64,000 nucleotides of DNA, from contig OZ176050.1 in the NCBI GenBank assembly GCA_964247055.1, positions 5,828,001 to 5,892,000 of the forward strand, written 5' to 3'. Shown piece after piece: positions 10,474 through 22,930 of this stretch. Under the pieces are notes generated by a model. That model was given only the letters and a program-made list of their open reading frames with translations. It ran no database searches and was not told where the DNA came from. Position 1 is the stretch's first letter. Each line of letters opens with the position of its first letter. The DNA is from Paragordius varius (taxonomy: Eukaryota; Nematomorpha). The position numbers and the translations under genes were made by a program.

Positions 10474-13027
10474 TTAACAGTACATACTATTATCAATAGC
10501 CAGCGGTGACAAATTTTGAGCCATAGGGTTATTCATAGCCATATTTTTCCCTAACATATCTCTGTCGACTGGCATGTGATAATTATAATTACCTAAATAT
10601 ATATAAGAAAATTTATATTAAACATTGATTAAGATTAACATATCTAAAGGAGTTATAGATTTATGTAAAAATATGTTATAATATATTACCACTAGGCATT
10701 TCTGGAGCAGGTTCCTTGTTAAAATTCAAAAACTTAAAACCATCTCCGTAGCCATGCTGTAATGATAAGCGGTAAGCTTCCAATTTGTTTTCAAGATCAC
10801 TGACTTGGGATCTTCTTTCATCTGGATTTTCAACTTCTAAAGAAAGTATTAAAAATAAAAGGATAAGATTGATGCGTAACATAAAAAATAGTTTTTGTAA
10901 GTAAAAATGGTGTTGGGTAAACCATTTAGCAATGAATAATTTTTTTAATCTCTTAGCGGCGTAAATGTATATAGCGCCAGTTTTTCGATTTAAATAAAAA
11001 TTATCTGATAAAACTTTTTTTATCCATTCATAATATATAAATATATAGATTATACTATTTTGGTCACTCCCAGCTTTTGCGGTGTTAACGGCCCCCAAAT
11101 TACCAATCATGCTAGCATTTATGGCATTGTTATTGCTGGTTGATTCGCCCCCATTGTTTGCATTATTTGTCATTATGGTATTGAGTGGTGGCGCATTTAC
11201 TCCTTGTTGTCCAACACCTGAAGTGAAAAGACCCGTCGTCCCCGAAGGTCCAGGTTGTTGGGCACCTTTAAAGCAACACGAAAACGATTTAGAAAAATAT
11301 TTGTGTAGTTTTCATCATCATCAAAAATATGGCTTTAAAGATTCACTATTGGATAACATTTTTTTCGAAACATTCAAAAGCTAACACCTTTAACTTCAAC
11401 ACCTTTTTTCATTCAAAAAGATAATTAACCCGGAAAAATTTATTAATAATTGGTCAAGGAACAATCTTTTTCTTCAGGAAGCATCAAATTCTAAAGAATT
11501 TAACTATACTTAAACTTAAAATAAAATTGATTTTAATTGAAAAAAGAAAAAAAAAATATTTTCTATATATATATATATATATAACATACCTGCATTTGTG
11601 GTAGCAAAATCATGTTTTTGTTTAAGAAACGTCCAATCAAAACAATAATCATATTGATGATTCAAAGTTCGAAACAGAATGCGAAACAATTGACGCACAT
11701 ACATGTAATCGGGAGTTTCTTCAAACCGTATCGCTCGGCAGTAATTTAAGTACATACAAAATTCTGCTGGGTACCCCTTTTTTATAAATTATAAAAAAAA
11801 CATTTTAAATGGAAATTCGTATAAATGATGTTGGTTAGACATTTTCTTGTATAGAATTTCACACAACAAATTATTATAGAATTAAAATATACTCGGCATA
11901 AAACTTCAACTGGAGTAGACATCTTTTTCTCGCTAATTTTTTCATATTTTTGTTTTTTTGTCACAGCCTATTATGCAAGAATAAATTTAGATATATTTTT
12001 TTGTTTCATTAAAATAAATATATAGAAAATTTTACCTTAAGACCTTGCCATGGTAAACTAGTACGATTAAAGTACATTAAAATGTATCCCAAAGACTCCA
12101 TATCATCACGCCGACTAAACAAATAATTACATCAATATAATTTAAAATAAAAAATGCTCTCATACACATTATAAAGCGAAAATATATTTCTTTTATAAAT
12201 TTTCTCAAAAAATATAACCTTTGTTCTATGCCAAGATGCGCATTTATACTTGCATAACGTGCAGTGCCGGTTAAATTTTTGTCATCGCGATAAGGAATAT
12301 GTATCTTAGTACGGTTGTCACGATATTTTTTAGCCAAACCAAAATCGATAATATACAGCTAGTTAATTATATAAACAATAAAATATGGTGGAGAAATATA
12401 AATATATTATTTTGTATATGAAAAGGAATATACTTTGTTACAATGACGACCTATCCCCATCAAATAATTATCTGGCTTAACATCTCGATGTATAAAATTC
12501 TTTGAATGTATAAATTCAAGGCGAGATATCATCTATATATTGCAAAATATAAGTTACTTGATCCGCTAACATAAGCACAGTTTTCAATGTAAAGCGCCGT
12601 GAACAAAAATTAAACAAATCTTCAAGGCTTGGTCCCAAAAGATCCATTACCATAAAATTAAAACCACGTTCTTCCCCAAACCAACTATATATATAAAATT
12701 TTATTGGATTATAATTGAAGAAAAAAGCAGAATAAAAATGCATATATACCGAATATGCGGTATACCAATCCCGCCCTGAAAAAGTTTATAAAGCTTGCTC
12801 TCATATTGTAGTTGAGGATGTCTTGCTTTAACTGATTCAACTTTTACTGCAACTTCCTACAAAAATAGCTAACAAATTACCTCCCCATTAAATAAATTTA
12901 CACCAAGATATATATCACCAAAAGATCCGCTACCAATCTTTCTAATAAGCCGATAGCGGCCTCCAACCAGGGATTCGGGTTTTACTGATGCTAAAATTAT
13001 ATTAAAGTTACTACTTGGTGCATTCAT
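10474..13027 (-). CDS. CSNK1A1: Casein kinase 1 alpha, Ser/Thr kinase
   Basis: Eleven exons on the minus strand: 13027-12881, 12856-12750, 12684-12558, 12532-12434, 12358-12219, 12114-12036, 11967-11893, 11776-11590, 11265-11056, 10836-10690 and 10592-10474, giving 478 residues. CK1 kinases phosphorylate primed or acidic Ser/Thr sites; the alpha form primes beta-catenin in Wnt signalling. Visible motifs are the P-loop [11 protein letters not shown], the lysine of VAVKVES, the catalytic loop [22 protein letters not shown], and the CK1 signature [39 protein letters not shown] and [20 protein letters not shown] are typical of the alpha subtype. The tail after [12 protein letters not shown] is longer than in human and rich in Asn, Gly and Gln. 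Two introns are only 24 nt (12857-12880) and 25 nt (12533-12557); the others are 65-324 nt. A further in-frame 24-nt intron at 12991-13014 is possible: removing it leaves 12 residues before VGGRYRL, as in the human protein. Confidence 0.96.
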
Positions 13028-13944
13028 AAACTAGCTATCCTCAAAATAGAACAGACAGGTCTAATGATTTGGCCAAATGAATGAAATGAGTGAATATATT
13101 AAAGCTGTTATGAAACAAAGGCTTATATTTGTAATTATTGGATAAAGGGTTGGCAAATATTGGTAGAATATTAAGTGATTATATTACAAAAAATAATTGC
13201 TTTAATTAACTTTAACTGGGTAAAAAACGTGTATTAAAATATTTTCATTGTACAGAAAAATGTATCAAGACTTCTTTAATACTTCTTAATATGACATTTT
13301 GTTGATCCCTACTGATTTAAAAAATTATATCATTTTTTGTATTTATCCAACAAACTTTCTCACATTATACGTTTAAAAAAAATATTTTTGGTAAAATAGA
13401 AAAATTTAATACTGGGTGGGTTACTATTACATTTATCTAACACTGCATTTGCTTTCTACCAAATAAATTACAGCTCTGTAATATAGAGTTTACAATTTAG
13501 GTATATCCATAAAGCTGATGCCAAATTTTAAAACTATATTAATTTAAATAACAAATAAATAATTTTTGTAACAATTTAGTATCCTAATAAATAGTGAATA
13601 ATATTTATTTGCCAGATAATGTAAATAAATTTAATCAAATATCTTTGATTCGATTAATAATATTTAAAATTTAAAAGCGCTAAGGGTATATATATACAAA
13701 ACAATTATATAATTTAATTTTTTACACTATATTCCACAAAAAATTTTAAAGAGGCGCATAAAATTTTTATCTTGACTCAAGGGGCGTTTATTATATAATA
13801 CCTATAAATAAATCGCTGCTGATATTAAGTTATTTATACTTAAAATAATTATAGTCATTAAAAAATATTTTTAGGGCCTGGTTTGAGTACCACTGTTATT
13901 CTCATTCAATTTTTATATTAAAACCGGTAAAAAATTGGCTGGCA
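13028..13944. other. Upstream region of CK1, no gene seen
   Basis: AT-rich and without conserved coding sequence. It should contain the CK1 promoter, but I see no clear motif. Confidence 0.5.
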
Positions 13945-14515
13945 TACTTCAATTCAAATTGGAGTATCTAAATACCCCAGACATTTAAGTTTATGTTTTT
14001 GAAAAAGTATTGAACGGAACGGGAACAATTAATTATGCTTCTATCCTAATAAAAATTATATAAATAAGCCGAAATATCTAAATAAAATTTGGTTTGAAAA
14101 AAAGTTACATATCAAACTACTTCGACGCCATTTTTATTTTACAACATTTTTGTTAAATATCGTGTTTATTTGATTTTAAAACTAAAATAAAAGCTAAATT
14201 TTTATTTGAATCATATCTAACATTGATAGAAACAGAAAAAGTGGTTTATTAAGTATTATTTTTAAAATTAGCTAATGCACACATGTCATGTTGACTAAAT
14301 GTTTAACTAAAGGTTTTACTTAAAAATAAGTAATATTAAGTTTTTTGAATAAACATTTTTATATATTTCAGTTTATTAATGTTATATGAGTGCAAATTTT
14401 TGCCATCGTTTCAATTCATTCCATATTATAAATTATTTAATTTTAAACAGGCCTGGGGTATCCAACTACCCCAATTTAAATCGAAGGACTGAAATGAATG
14501 TGTTGTATCCAAGTG
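13945..14515 (+). mobile_element. TTAA-type MITE, copy D
   Basis: Member of the family described at 23886-24429. The left end (ACTTCAATTCAAATTGGAGT, then a TATCTAAATACCCCAG hairpin) is decayed, and its TTAA has become GGCA. The right end is intact: the GGGGTATCCAACTACCCC hairpin, then GAATGTGTTGTATCCAAGTG and TTAA at 14516-14519. Interior and length (about 570 bp) match the other copies, with many mismatches, so this is one of the older insertions. Confidence 0.75.
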
Positions 14516-14519
14516 TTAA

Positions 14520-15582
14520 GGGGAAATGCTGATATTACGCGATAAAATTATTTAAATAAGCTATATATTCAGAAAGTGAAATGAAAGGCAACTTTTGCTG
14601 TACTACAAAGTATTCGTGGAGACATAGCTAAAACAATTTTATAAAAACTTTCAAATCAACAATTTTCTACACAATATGATGCTGCCAAAAAAAATAATTT
14701 CCTTAAGTTTAAAAATAATTGTTATCCTTTACTGACATGTATTTAGCAAACAATCAACGTCCGAAGAAATCGTTTTTTAATTAATTTAAGTACATAACTA
14801 TATAGAATTTTTGTAACTAGCGATCCCGCTTTAGATATGTTGCAGAATATTGAAAAATTTGCTTTTCTATGTTCAGATATTTAAATGTGACATATGCATT
14901 TTCAGTAATGTGAAAATTCAACACGAATTTTTTGTTATATAGTGACAATAGCTTATTTTAAAGCATTAAATAAGAGGTACTCAACTGCGCCATGAGAATC
15001 CCTATACAATTATCTATCAGAATATATTTCTATTTCATCAATATATATTTTATGCGTAGTGTATATCCAAACAATAAAGCTTCAACCAAAATATTTCACC
15101 TAATCGAGACAAAATCAACAATTATTTTAGTTTATATCAGGATACAGAACCGATTGTTCACTGTTTATCATTCGTTTATTTAATGGTTCATATTTGAGCT
15201 GTGCACACTATGATATTTTTTAGGGATTATATAGAAATTTCATTAAAATTTATTACTTATCGCAATAAAAATTAATTCATCCTAAATTCAATAAATTTTT
15301 AACCCAAAATTGAACGATTCTAAATTTCATAATAGAATAATCCTTCTATTATTATTGTCAACACTTTATTATGGTTTGACTATCATGTTTCACAATATAT
15401 ACCAAAAAAATACAATTTGTCCATATATGCTGAACATCTAAAATTAATAATTATAATAGTAATCGAAAAAATTAGGAAAAAAATAGAATTTGCCAAAAGA
15501 CGGTTACCTAAAAAATATCTTTTGTTTTGGATTCGTTGCAACTGATTAATCAAAAAAATAAAGTGTATTTGATAAACATTGC
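14520..15582. other. Intergenic, no gene seen
   Basis: AT-rich; the only open frame over 60 codons (14992-15183) shows no recognisable protein. Confidence 0.5.
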
Positions 15583-15845
15583 CAAAGGCGTAGCTAGGGG
15601 GGATGAAAGGAAGGTTGATACACCTGGCGCCATAACTTGAAGGGGCGCTGGATTTTAAGCTTTTTACTTTTATTTCAAAAAATAGGTATATAAGTTAATT
15701 AATAATAGATAAAAAAATCATTCATTTAAGAGTGACATGTCCACAGTTTGAATTTAATTAGTTTTTATAATGCAAGGGGTCGAGGGGGAGGGGGCCCCAT
15801 CAGGGATTCATTCGCCGGGCGCCATAAATGCAAGTTACGCCTCTG
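15583..15845. mobile_element. hAT-like MITE (AGGCGTAGC ends), copy 1
   Basis: About 263 bp, starting CAAAGGCGTAGCTAG and ending TTACGCCTCTG, so the ends are imperfect inverted repeats of CAGAGGCGTA. GC-rich ends (GGCGCCATA, AAGGGGTCGAGGGGG) flank an AT-rich middle. The same layout recurs at 45062-45319. Short ends of the CAGNGGCG type are common in hAT-derived MITEs, but no 8-bp duplication is clear here. Confidence 0.65.
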
Positions 15846-16656
15846 CTCATTAAAATCTCCAACCAATGTCTTTAACTATGATTTTTGATCAAAAAATCGT
15901 GTAACATCGTTTTGTTTTCAATTTTAAAAAAATTAAACTGACATTAGATTTGTTTGTCTCCAAATTCTTTACCATTTTCCTTAAGCCGCCAAATCGAATA
16001 TTTACCTTTATATTCACCTTTATACGCTATTTTCTCCTTTCAAAGGAGGTAATCGTGTTATAGTTTCCTATTCCTTTCTGTCTTCTGCCTGTTCGGTTTT
16101 AATATTGAGAAAATCTAGGTCTTCTTGAATATAAGGTTTACTTTTTTTATTATTAGTTGAATCAGACTGTATAAGCTTACTTCAGTTTGTGTCTTAACTG
16201 TGGATGACTTTTTAAACATCTACATAAATCTCATCACATAAACATTCCATTTAAACAAATCTAATTCATCGTCATGTAATTATTTTCTACATTTTTTGCG
16301 TATAATATGCTAACAAAAAAACCTTTTCGTATTTACATATTCTTTTTCTAGAGGACCTTTTACGATGATTCTTAGGAATTCGTCGGTCTCTACATTTATT
16401 TTTTATAATGTTATTTTATTCAGATACATTTTTTTTGAAAAGTTAGTTGGAAACTTTTCAAGGGATTATATTAAATTAATGCAAGGGTTCATCACTAGGG
16501 ATGCGGTATTGTTTTATTCAAAGCCGTTGTTGACAGTATTTAAATCTTTTGATATTAGAAGTCTTAAAATTACTATATTCAGATCCAATATCCCTATTAC
16601 ATTCGTTTAAATCAATATTTAATATTCATGATAAAATTTATAAAAATATAAAAATA
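15846..16656. other. Intergenic, no gene seen
   Basis: The open frame at 16365-16610 has no recognisable similarity and no neighbouring exons. Nothing else stands out. Confidence 0.5.
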
Positions 16657-17108
16657 CTAGCGTAAATCTCGTGCTGCTACGCAGCCCGTGGAAGTCCTTC
16701 GGACTTCTGGGGAGGCTATTTGAAAAAGGGACAAGAAAATGATCCACATATGTGGATTATAAAAAATGGCATTTTACGGGAGGAGCGGGTAGGGCCTAAA
16801 TTAAAAAAGCCCGACAATGTTCGGCGCAATCAAAAATAATTAAACAAAATTATATTTGAAATTGAATGGTCCAACACGTTCTCCGAAAAGTCTCAAAGAC
16901 ACGATTTTTGTGGACTTCTTTTTTCAAAAAAAAACCGTTTTTTACCCGGGATGGGCCCGAACTAGGCGCCTAATTCAAAAAAGGGCGAAGCTATTTTCGG
17001 GGCATTCATTAATGCTTATAACTTTTTAATATTTGGATTTGAATGGGTTTACCGGTTTTCCGGAAACAGATCACAAAGCCAGCATTCTCCATTTTTATAA
17101 ATATATAG
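16657..17108 (-). mobile_element. Short non-autonomous Helitron, minus orientation
   Basis: Read on the minus strand, the element starts near 17108 with CTATATATTTATAAAAATGG and ends at 16657 with CTAG followed by a host T. A hairpin (GCTGCGTAGCAGC) sits about 12 nt before that CTAG, as in Helitron 3' ends. A second perfect hairpin (GAAGTCCGAAGGACTTC) lies just inside. At about 450 bp it is a deletion form of the 1.5-kb copy at 51848-53316. The 5' TC is changed here. Confidence 0.75.
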
Positions 17109-17724
17109 TTTAGGGAACCTAAAAGTTGATATCAGTATTTTAATTTATTGATTCTATAATATCATAATATTGCTTTATTATATTAGATTATATTTATAAA
17201 AATAGGTAAAAGTAGCCAATTTTTGCCCGACATTTGTAGTTACAATTTACTTTTCACAAAATAAATTTAATTTGTATTTTGCCACATTCACACAAATATT
17301 TTGGTACTCTTTGTATTAATAATTGGAATTCCTGCAAATTAATAATTTGATCCTGCAGTTTCTTAAAGTTTTGAAAAGAGATAGTTGTGCGAAAACTTAT
17401 GTGTATTTTATTCAAATTTATTAATAGGGTTGGTATTAAGGATATCATTAATAATTTAATAGTAAAACTTTTATTTTACAATTCACCATTTATGTATAAT
17501 AATGTACAAATTTAAGTTTAACACCTACACACATTATATATGTATTAAACATGTCATACACCAATGTCAACTGCTATTAAAAGCCAATTTTTGTATTTAT
17601 TATTTATGAAACATTATTGTTAAACCTACGTAAAGTGAGCGTTCGTGTTGTCTTTCTCGTTAGTATAATTTTTTTTAAGGAAACATATTAATATAATTAT
17701 TTATTCTCTCGGCCTGAAATCAAT
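17109..17724. other. Region upstream of the DM13 gene, no gene seen
   Basis: AT-rich. The minus-strand frame at 17254-17448 shows nothing recognisable. The promoter of the DM13 gene should lie here. Confidence 0.5.
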
Positions 17725-19521
17725 ATGATGAAAATTCAAATTTGCTTTTTTATTTTATTGTCAACATTCTTCAGCAATATTAGTGCCCAATCTGGTAAAT
17801 TGTAAAGTTTACCTATGCTGCTTAATTGGGTTTATATTATCTATATTTTTTATTGTTTTGTAGGGTCAAATTCATATTATGGAACCTTTATATCAGGATT
17901 ACAAAACACATCAAACGGTGTCAAAGGAGATGTGTATGTAGCAAATATGACAACACTTTTCATAAAAAATTTCACATTTTCAGGCAGCCCGACCGGTTAG
18001 TTAAAGCTCAACTTTATGAAATTTAAAAAATTGTATAAATTAGTTTTCATTTATCCCTCTTATAACGTTCTTTTAAAATATAATTCTTTACCTTGATGCA
18101 AACTAGGTACACTGTTTTACGCTGGATCACAAAATACCGAACCTAGTGCATCTGGAACTAAAATCACCGTTAGCGCTAACTCAGGGTACGTATTTATTCA
18201 TAAAAAAATTAATTTTAAAAATAAACTTACTGCGTTTTACCAAAAAAACAGTCATATTTGATTAAATATTTAATACCATCAGAAATGAAAATATTATAAT
18301 CAGGTTAACATCCCTTCCAAAAACTAACCAAGATTTGGTCCTTGACTTGCCTCCGGCCATGCCTGCAAAAGACATAAAATGGTTATCTGTATGGAATAAT
18401 GATTTAAAGGTTTTGATTACTATTTGAATTTTTAATTGAGTATCCTTTTTTATAATATTAATTTTCTTGCAATTAATATATTTTTTAGAAAAGCTTTGGA
18501 AACGTTAAATTTATGTCAGGGGCATTTAAAATTCCGAAACCTTTTCTGATCGGACCGTTTCCAGGCGCTCACCATAATGTAAGCGCATCAGCAGTAACTT
18601 TAACAACTGATAGAACCATAAGACTTACCGATCTAATTTACGATGGCTTAGGTCCAGGTATATTAAAAAAATTATAAACAAATTTTATTTTAAATCGATA
18701 ATTATGTCGATAACTAAACTAAGTACCTTTTATTAATACAAATACAATTATTATTAATAGCTAGCTAGCTCTTTCTTTATTGTCTTTTTATTATGTTAGG
18801 TAATGTTCAATAATAGAAGGTTAAATTTATTATAAAAATTATATGATAATCATCATTCAAAAATAATTGATGGCAATTTGTTAAACATTTTAAAAAAGAG
18901 TTGGTTGACCATAACCTTGTGTGTACTATGTGAATAAATTAATATATTTCTTAATATTAGATGTATACTTCTTTGTTGGCAAAGGCGAAATTACACATAA
19001 AGGGGCCACAAAAGTCCCCAATGACAAAGGCGGGTAAATTTAAAAATTATATATTTTAATCTCATTAAAATTTTATAGATTAAATCCTTTTACGATCTAA
19101 AAAACACTTTTGATAGTTATTTAAAAGATATTTGAAGCATAAAATAATTTTGGGATTAGATTTCGCGTAGAATCTCCATACGTTGGTCAAACGATTGAAT
19201 TAACCTTACCAAACGGAACATCATGGCGAGATTTTGAATGGTTTAGTATGTACTGCGTTCAATACGAACAAAATTTTGGATCTGTTTTTATTCCTGATAA
19301 CTTTGTGGATCCCTTACCGCCTTACAATGTTTTACGAGTATATTCATAAAGCATATTATTTGTTCATTGATATGATTCCAATATAAGATATATGTCACTT
19401 TTTTTAGATGACAAGGCCATCCATATCCAATAATGCAAATCATTCTGTGAAGCAAACGCAGATAAATATCCTGATATACAGCTTTGTTATATTTATCATC
19501 GTTAATTTTTTTGTGCTATAG
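17725..19521 (+). CDS. Secreted or membrane-anchored protein with two DM13 domains (Skeletor-like)
   Basis: Eight exons: 17725-17794, 17864-17995, 18107-18185, 18304-18409, 18489-18657, 18961-19033, 19160-19337 and 19408-19521; phases all agree and give 306 residues. Residues 1-21 (KIQICFFILLSTFFSNISAQ) are a signal peptide. Two DM13 domains follow. The first spans roughly YYGTFISGLQNTSNGVKG, LFIKNFTFSG, LFYAGSQ and DIKWLSVWNNDLKKSFGNVK. The second spans LRLTDLIYDGLGP-like sequence, VYFFVGKGE, LTLPNGTSWRDFEWFSMYC and NFGSVFIPDN. DM13 is an extracellular domain found with DOMON in Drosophila Skeletor; a redox role has been proposed for it. Here no DOMON follows. The protein ends in a hydrophobic stretch (ILIYSFVIFIIVNFFVL) at the very C-terminus, suiting a GPI-anchor signal. 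Introns run from 69 to 303 nt. The domain call is firm; the function is unknown. Confidence 0.85.
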
Positions 19522-19645
19522 AAAAGTAATAAATAATTCATATATAATAATTTTGTTCTTTAATATGGTTACAAAAACTATCGCATAAAACAATAATGAT
19601 CAAATATAGGTATAACTTAAACCCTGGTACCTTGCACAAAATAAC

Positions 19646-19681
<36 letters not shown>

Positions 19682-19930
19682 AGAGCAAAAAACGTATGGC
19701 CATGTTTTTGTAATTGGTAAAATCTAAAATTTACCATTTCTCGATACATTATGTGGTATAACATAATATTTGCATACATAAAAACGATCAACCGAATTTT
19801 ATTTACATCGGTAGTATGGTAGTTTTTTCATGAGAACATCTACCATAGAGTCTTAAATTTTTTGCATACCATTTCAAAGTCTCTTAAGAACAAATTTAAG
19901 TAACATTTAATTACACACTTTTTAACGGGA
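19522..19930. other. Short spacer with a TA microsatellite
   Basis: Contains AATAAATAA just after the DM13 stop (a likely polyadenylation signal) and a (TA)n run at about 19650-19676. No gene. Confidence 0.55.
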
Positions 19931-22378
19931 TTAGACCAAATTTTCTAATTTCTAAGTTTAATGGTTATCTTGGTTCAAAAAGAGAATCTTTTGAAATATG
20001 GCACGGGGGACATTCTTATGGAGAAAGAAACGAGGAAGGAATTAATCTGCTCAGATTTGCACAATCTCACAATTTGGCGATAGCGAACACGTTTTTCGAA
20101 AAAAGAGAGAGTCATCTAGTTACTTTTAAGAGCGGCATAAACAAATCTCAAATAGATTTTATACTTGTTCCAAGAGACTTATTGAAGCTTGTAATAGATT
20201 GTAAGGTGCCAAACTTAGAGGTTAGTTCGCAACATAATTTACTTATTTGTAAATTTTTCGTGAAAGAAAAGTCTAAACAAAGTGGTTCTTATTCAAAGAG
20301 ATTAAAAAGTATTAAGTGGGAGAAATTATCCGAAAAAAGGCAGGCTTTTATAAAAGAAATACGGTTATCCGAGGATGGTGGGTTAAATGGTGATTGGGAT
20401 AAAGTAAGTCAGTTAATCAAAAAGGCAGGAACTTTAGTTTGTGGATTAAAAGGCGGAAAATCTCAAGTATACAGAGAGGCTTGGCTTTACGATGAAAGAA
20501 TAATATAGATGTCACGAGAAAAAGGTAAGGCTTTTGACAAATGGAGACATACAAGGAATGATGATGATAGAGATAAGTATAAAAGTTTAAATAAGGAATT
20601 GAAAAAATTAGTCGGCCAGGTTAAGAAAGAAAAAATGAATTTATTTTATGATGAGTTAAATAGTAAGCAAGGTACAAAGTGTATAAAGTTGCGCAGCAAA
20701 GGAATAAACGCAGGATGGATTTGCCAGGTTATGCGACTGCAATAAAAGGAAAAGATGGAAGCTTGCTGTGCGAAAATGTAGAAATATTAAAAAGATGGAA
20801 AGAGTACTTTGTGAGTTTAGATGAAGGGGTAGGCGAGATATTTTTGCCAAATACAGTTGAAGCTACTGATAGACCAATAGAAGCAATTACACAAAAGGAA
20901 GTAGAATCTAATTTGTTAGAAATGCCAAACAACAAAGCTGTAGGATCGGACGACATAAATATAAATTGTTGGAAAGTGCTTGGAAATTCTGGATTAAATT
21001 TTTTGGAGCGTGTATTTAATAAAGTTGTTTCAACGTATGAAATCCCGGTTGAATGGAAGGAAAGTTTAACTGTGCCTTTATTTAAAGGAGAAGGTGATAT
21101 AAATGAATGTAGTAACTATAGAGGGATAAAACTTATGTCGCACACTATGAAATTGTTTGAAAAAATAATTGAAAAGCGAATCAGGAAAATGATATCTATA
21201 GAAGGAAATCAATTTGGTTTCATGCCAGGAAAGTCAACAGTAGATCCTATACATGCGGTTAGGAGGTTGATTGAAAAACACATTGAAAAAAAGAAAGAAT
21301 TACACGGGGTTTTGATTGATATAGAGAAGGCGTTTGACAGGATTCTTAGAGAAATTATTTGGTGGAGTCTCCGTCGTAAAAAGGTGTCAGAAAGTTATAT
21401 TAAGTTGTTACAAATAATGTACGAATCACACACCTCCAGGATTAAAATTCCACAAGGTTTATCAGAGCCCTTTTCAATAAAGCATGGAGTCTACCAAGGC
21501 TCATCACTCAGCCCCTTATTGTTTATAATTTGTATGGACAAGGTAGCCAAGGTTGTTAATGTGAGTTCAGGATGGTATTAATGTATGCAGATGACATAAT
21601 CATCTTGTCTGATTCATTAATTGAGTTAAAGCGAACGGTAAACAGATGGGTTGTTATGCTGGATCAATATGGTCTGAAAGTAAACAAAGCAAAAACCGAA
21701 CTTATTACTTTTGGGGGTCCACAACATGAAATGGTAGTTGATGATAGTTGGGTTCTGAAGGGTAAAGAAAGTTGCAAATATCTGGGAGCTATGTTAAGTG
21801 CAGATGGTTCGTTAACTGACGATATTAATTTAAGAATAAAGAGCAGCTGGGTTTGGAAGAAAATTTCGAGCGTATTATGCGATCGAAATATTGATGTTAG
21901 AGTGAAAGGTAAGATTTACAGTTCAGTTGTCCAGCCCTCAATGATGTATAATTCACAGACATGGGGTGTCAAAAAATCCGAAGAGAGACAATTTAACGTG
22001 ACTGAAATGAAAATGCTCAGAATGATGTGTGGGGTAACTAGAAAGGACAGAATCGAGAATAGATTTATTCGTGGGAGCACAGATATTAAACCAATAGTGG
22101 AAAGAATGTCAAAAAATAGGCTACGTTGGTTCGGGCACATTGAAAGGAGAGATTCTAATTATATTGCAAAAATAATAGATGGTTATATAGTTGAGGGAAA
22201 ACGAGGACGTGGGCGACCTAAAACAAAATGGATAGATACAGTAAAAAGAGAGCTAGCAGAATACGAGCTTAATGCAGAGGACGCCATAGATAGAGTTGTA
22301 TGGCGAGACAGGTTGTATAACATGACCGCTCTCACGAGTGAAAACATGTAATGTAATAATAATAATAATAATAATAAG
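19931..22378 (+). mobile_element. 5'-truncated RTE-like LINE, recently active but broken
   Basis: A non-LTR retrotransposon. It begins inside the APE endonuclease domain (FNGYLGSKRESFEIWHGG, then INKSQIDFILVPRD). The reverse transcriptase follows: NYRGIKLMSHTMKLFEKIIE, QFGFMPGKSTVDPIHAVRRL, LHGVLIDIEKAFDRI, GVYQGSSLSPLLF and the catalytic MYADDIIIL. The C-terminal part carries RWFGHIERRD and GRGRPKTKWIDTVKREL, usual in this group. It ends in an (AAT)n microsatellite at 22353-22377, as RTE elements often do. The frame is broken by a TAG at 20506-20508 and by frameshifts near 20680 and 21570; the N-terminal half of APE is missing. Few breaks over 2.4 kb suggest a young copy. I cannot separate RTE from close clades without a tree. 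Confidence 0.9.
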
Positions 22379-22930
22379 TAAATCATATCCAATAATAACC
22401 ATTGAATTAATATTATAAATTCTAAAATAGATTTTAGCTACATTTTTTATTACAATATTTTAAAACATTTTTTAGACATAATTTGACATAAATATCTGTA
22501 AAAATTTAAAACTTCTTCTTCCGGAATATATCAATAAATAGATTTTGTGTGAAAACATTTTCCCACCAAATTTTAAGGAAACACTGTTTTGTTGAAATCG
22601 GTTTAAGGTGTATTTTTCTATATCGAAATGGTTAAAAACATGTTTGCTAAGTCTAACATAAACTATAGTTCCATGATAAAAAGAATCTTGATGACGCTTA
22701 ACGAAAAATAAATTTAACTTCTTAGTTTAAATATAATAAAATAGAATAGTAAAATTTCATCCAGAATCGCATATTTTTTAATACGTCACTAAAGCCATTT
22801 TTAAATTTTTAGCACGGATATTTTTTCGTTGATACTAAAATTGAATAAAAGGTATATTTAGCTTATAAATGTATTTTTTTATTATGAAATAATATTCAAG
22901 CTTTCTTTTGGCAAATTAAATAATGAGTTA
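22379..22930. other. AT-rich spacer between two LINE fragments
   Basis: I see no gene and no clear repeat. Confidence 0.5.

Noticed and set aside
12516-12743. Single kinase exon read straight through, ending ...[13 protein letters not shown]
   Set aside because: Removing the 25-nt intron at 12533-12557 restores the conserved [12 protein letters not shown]; reading through replaces it with unrelated residues and a stop.
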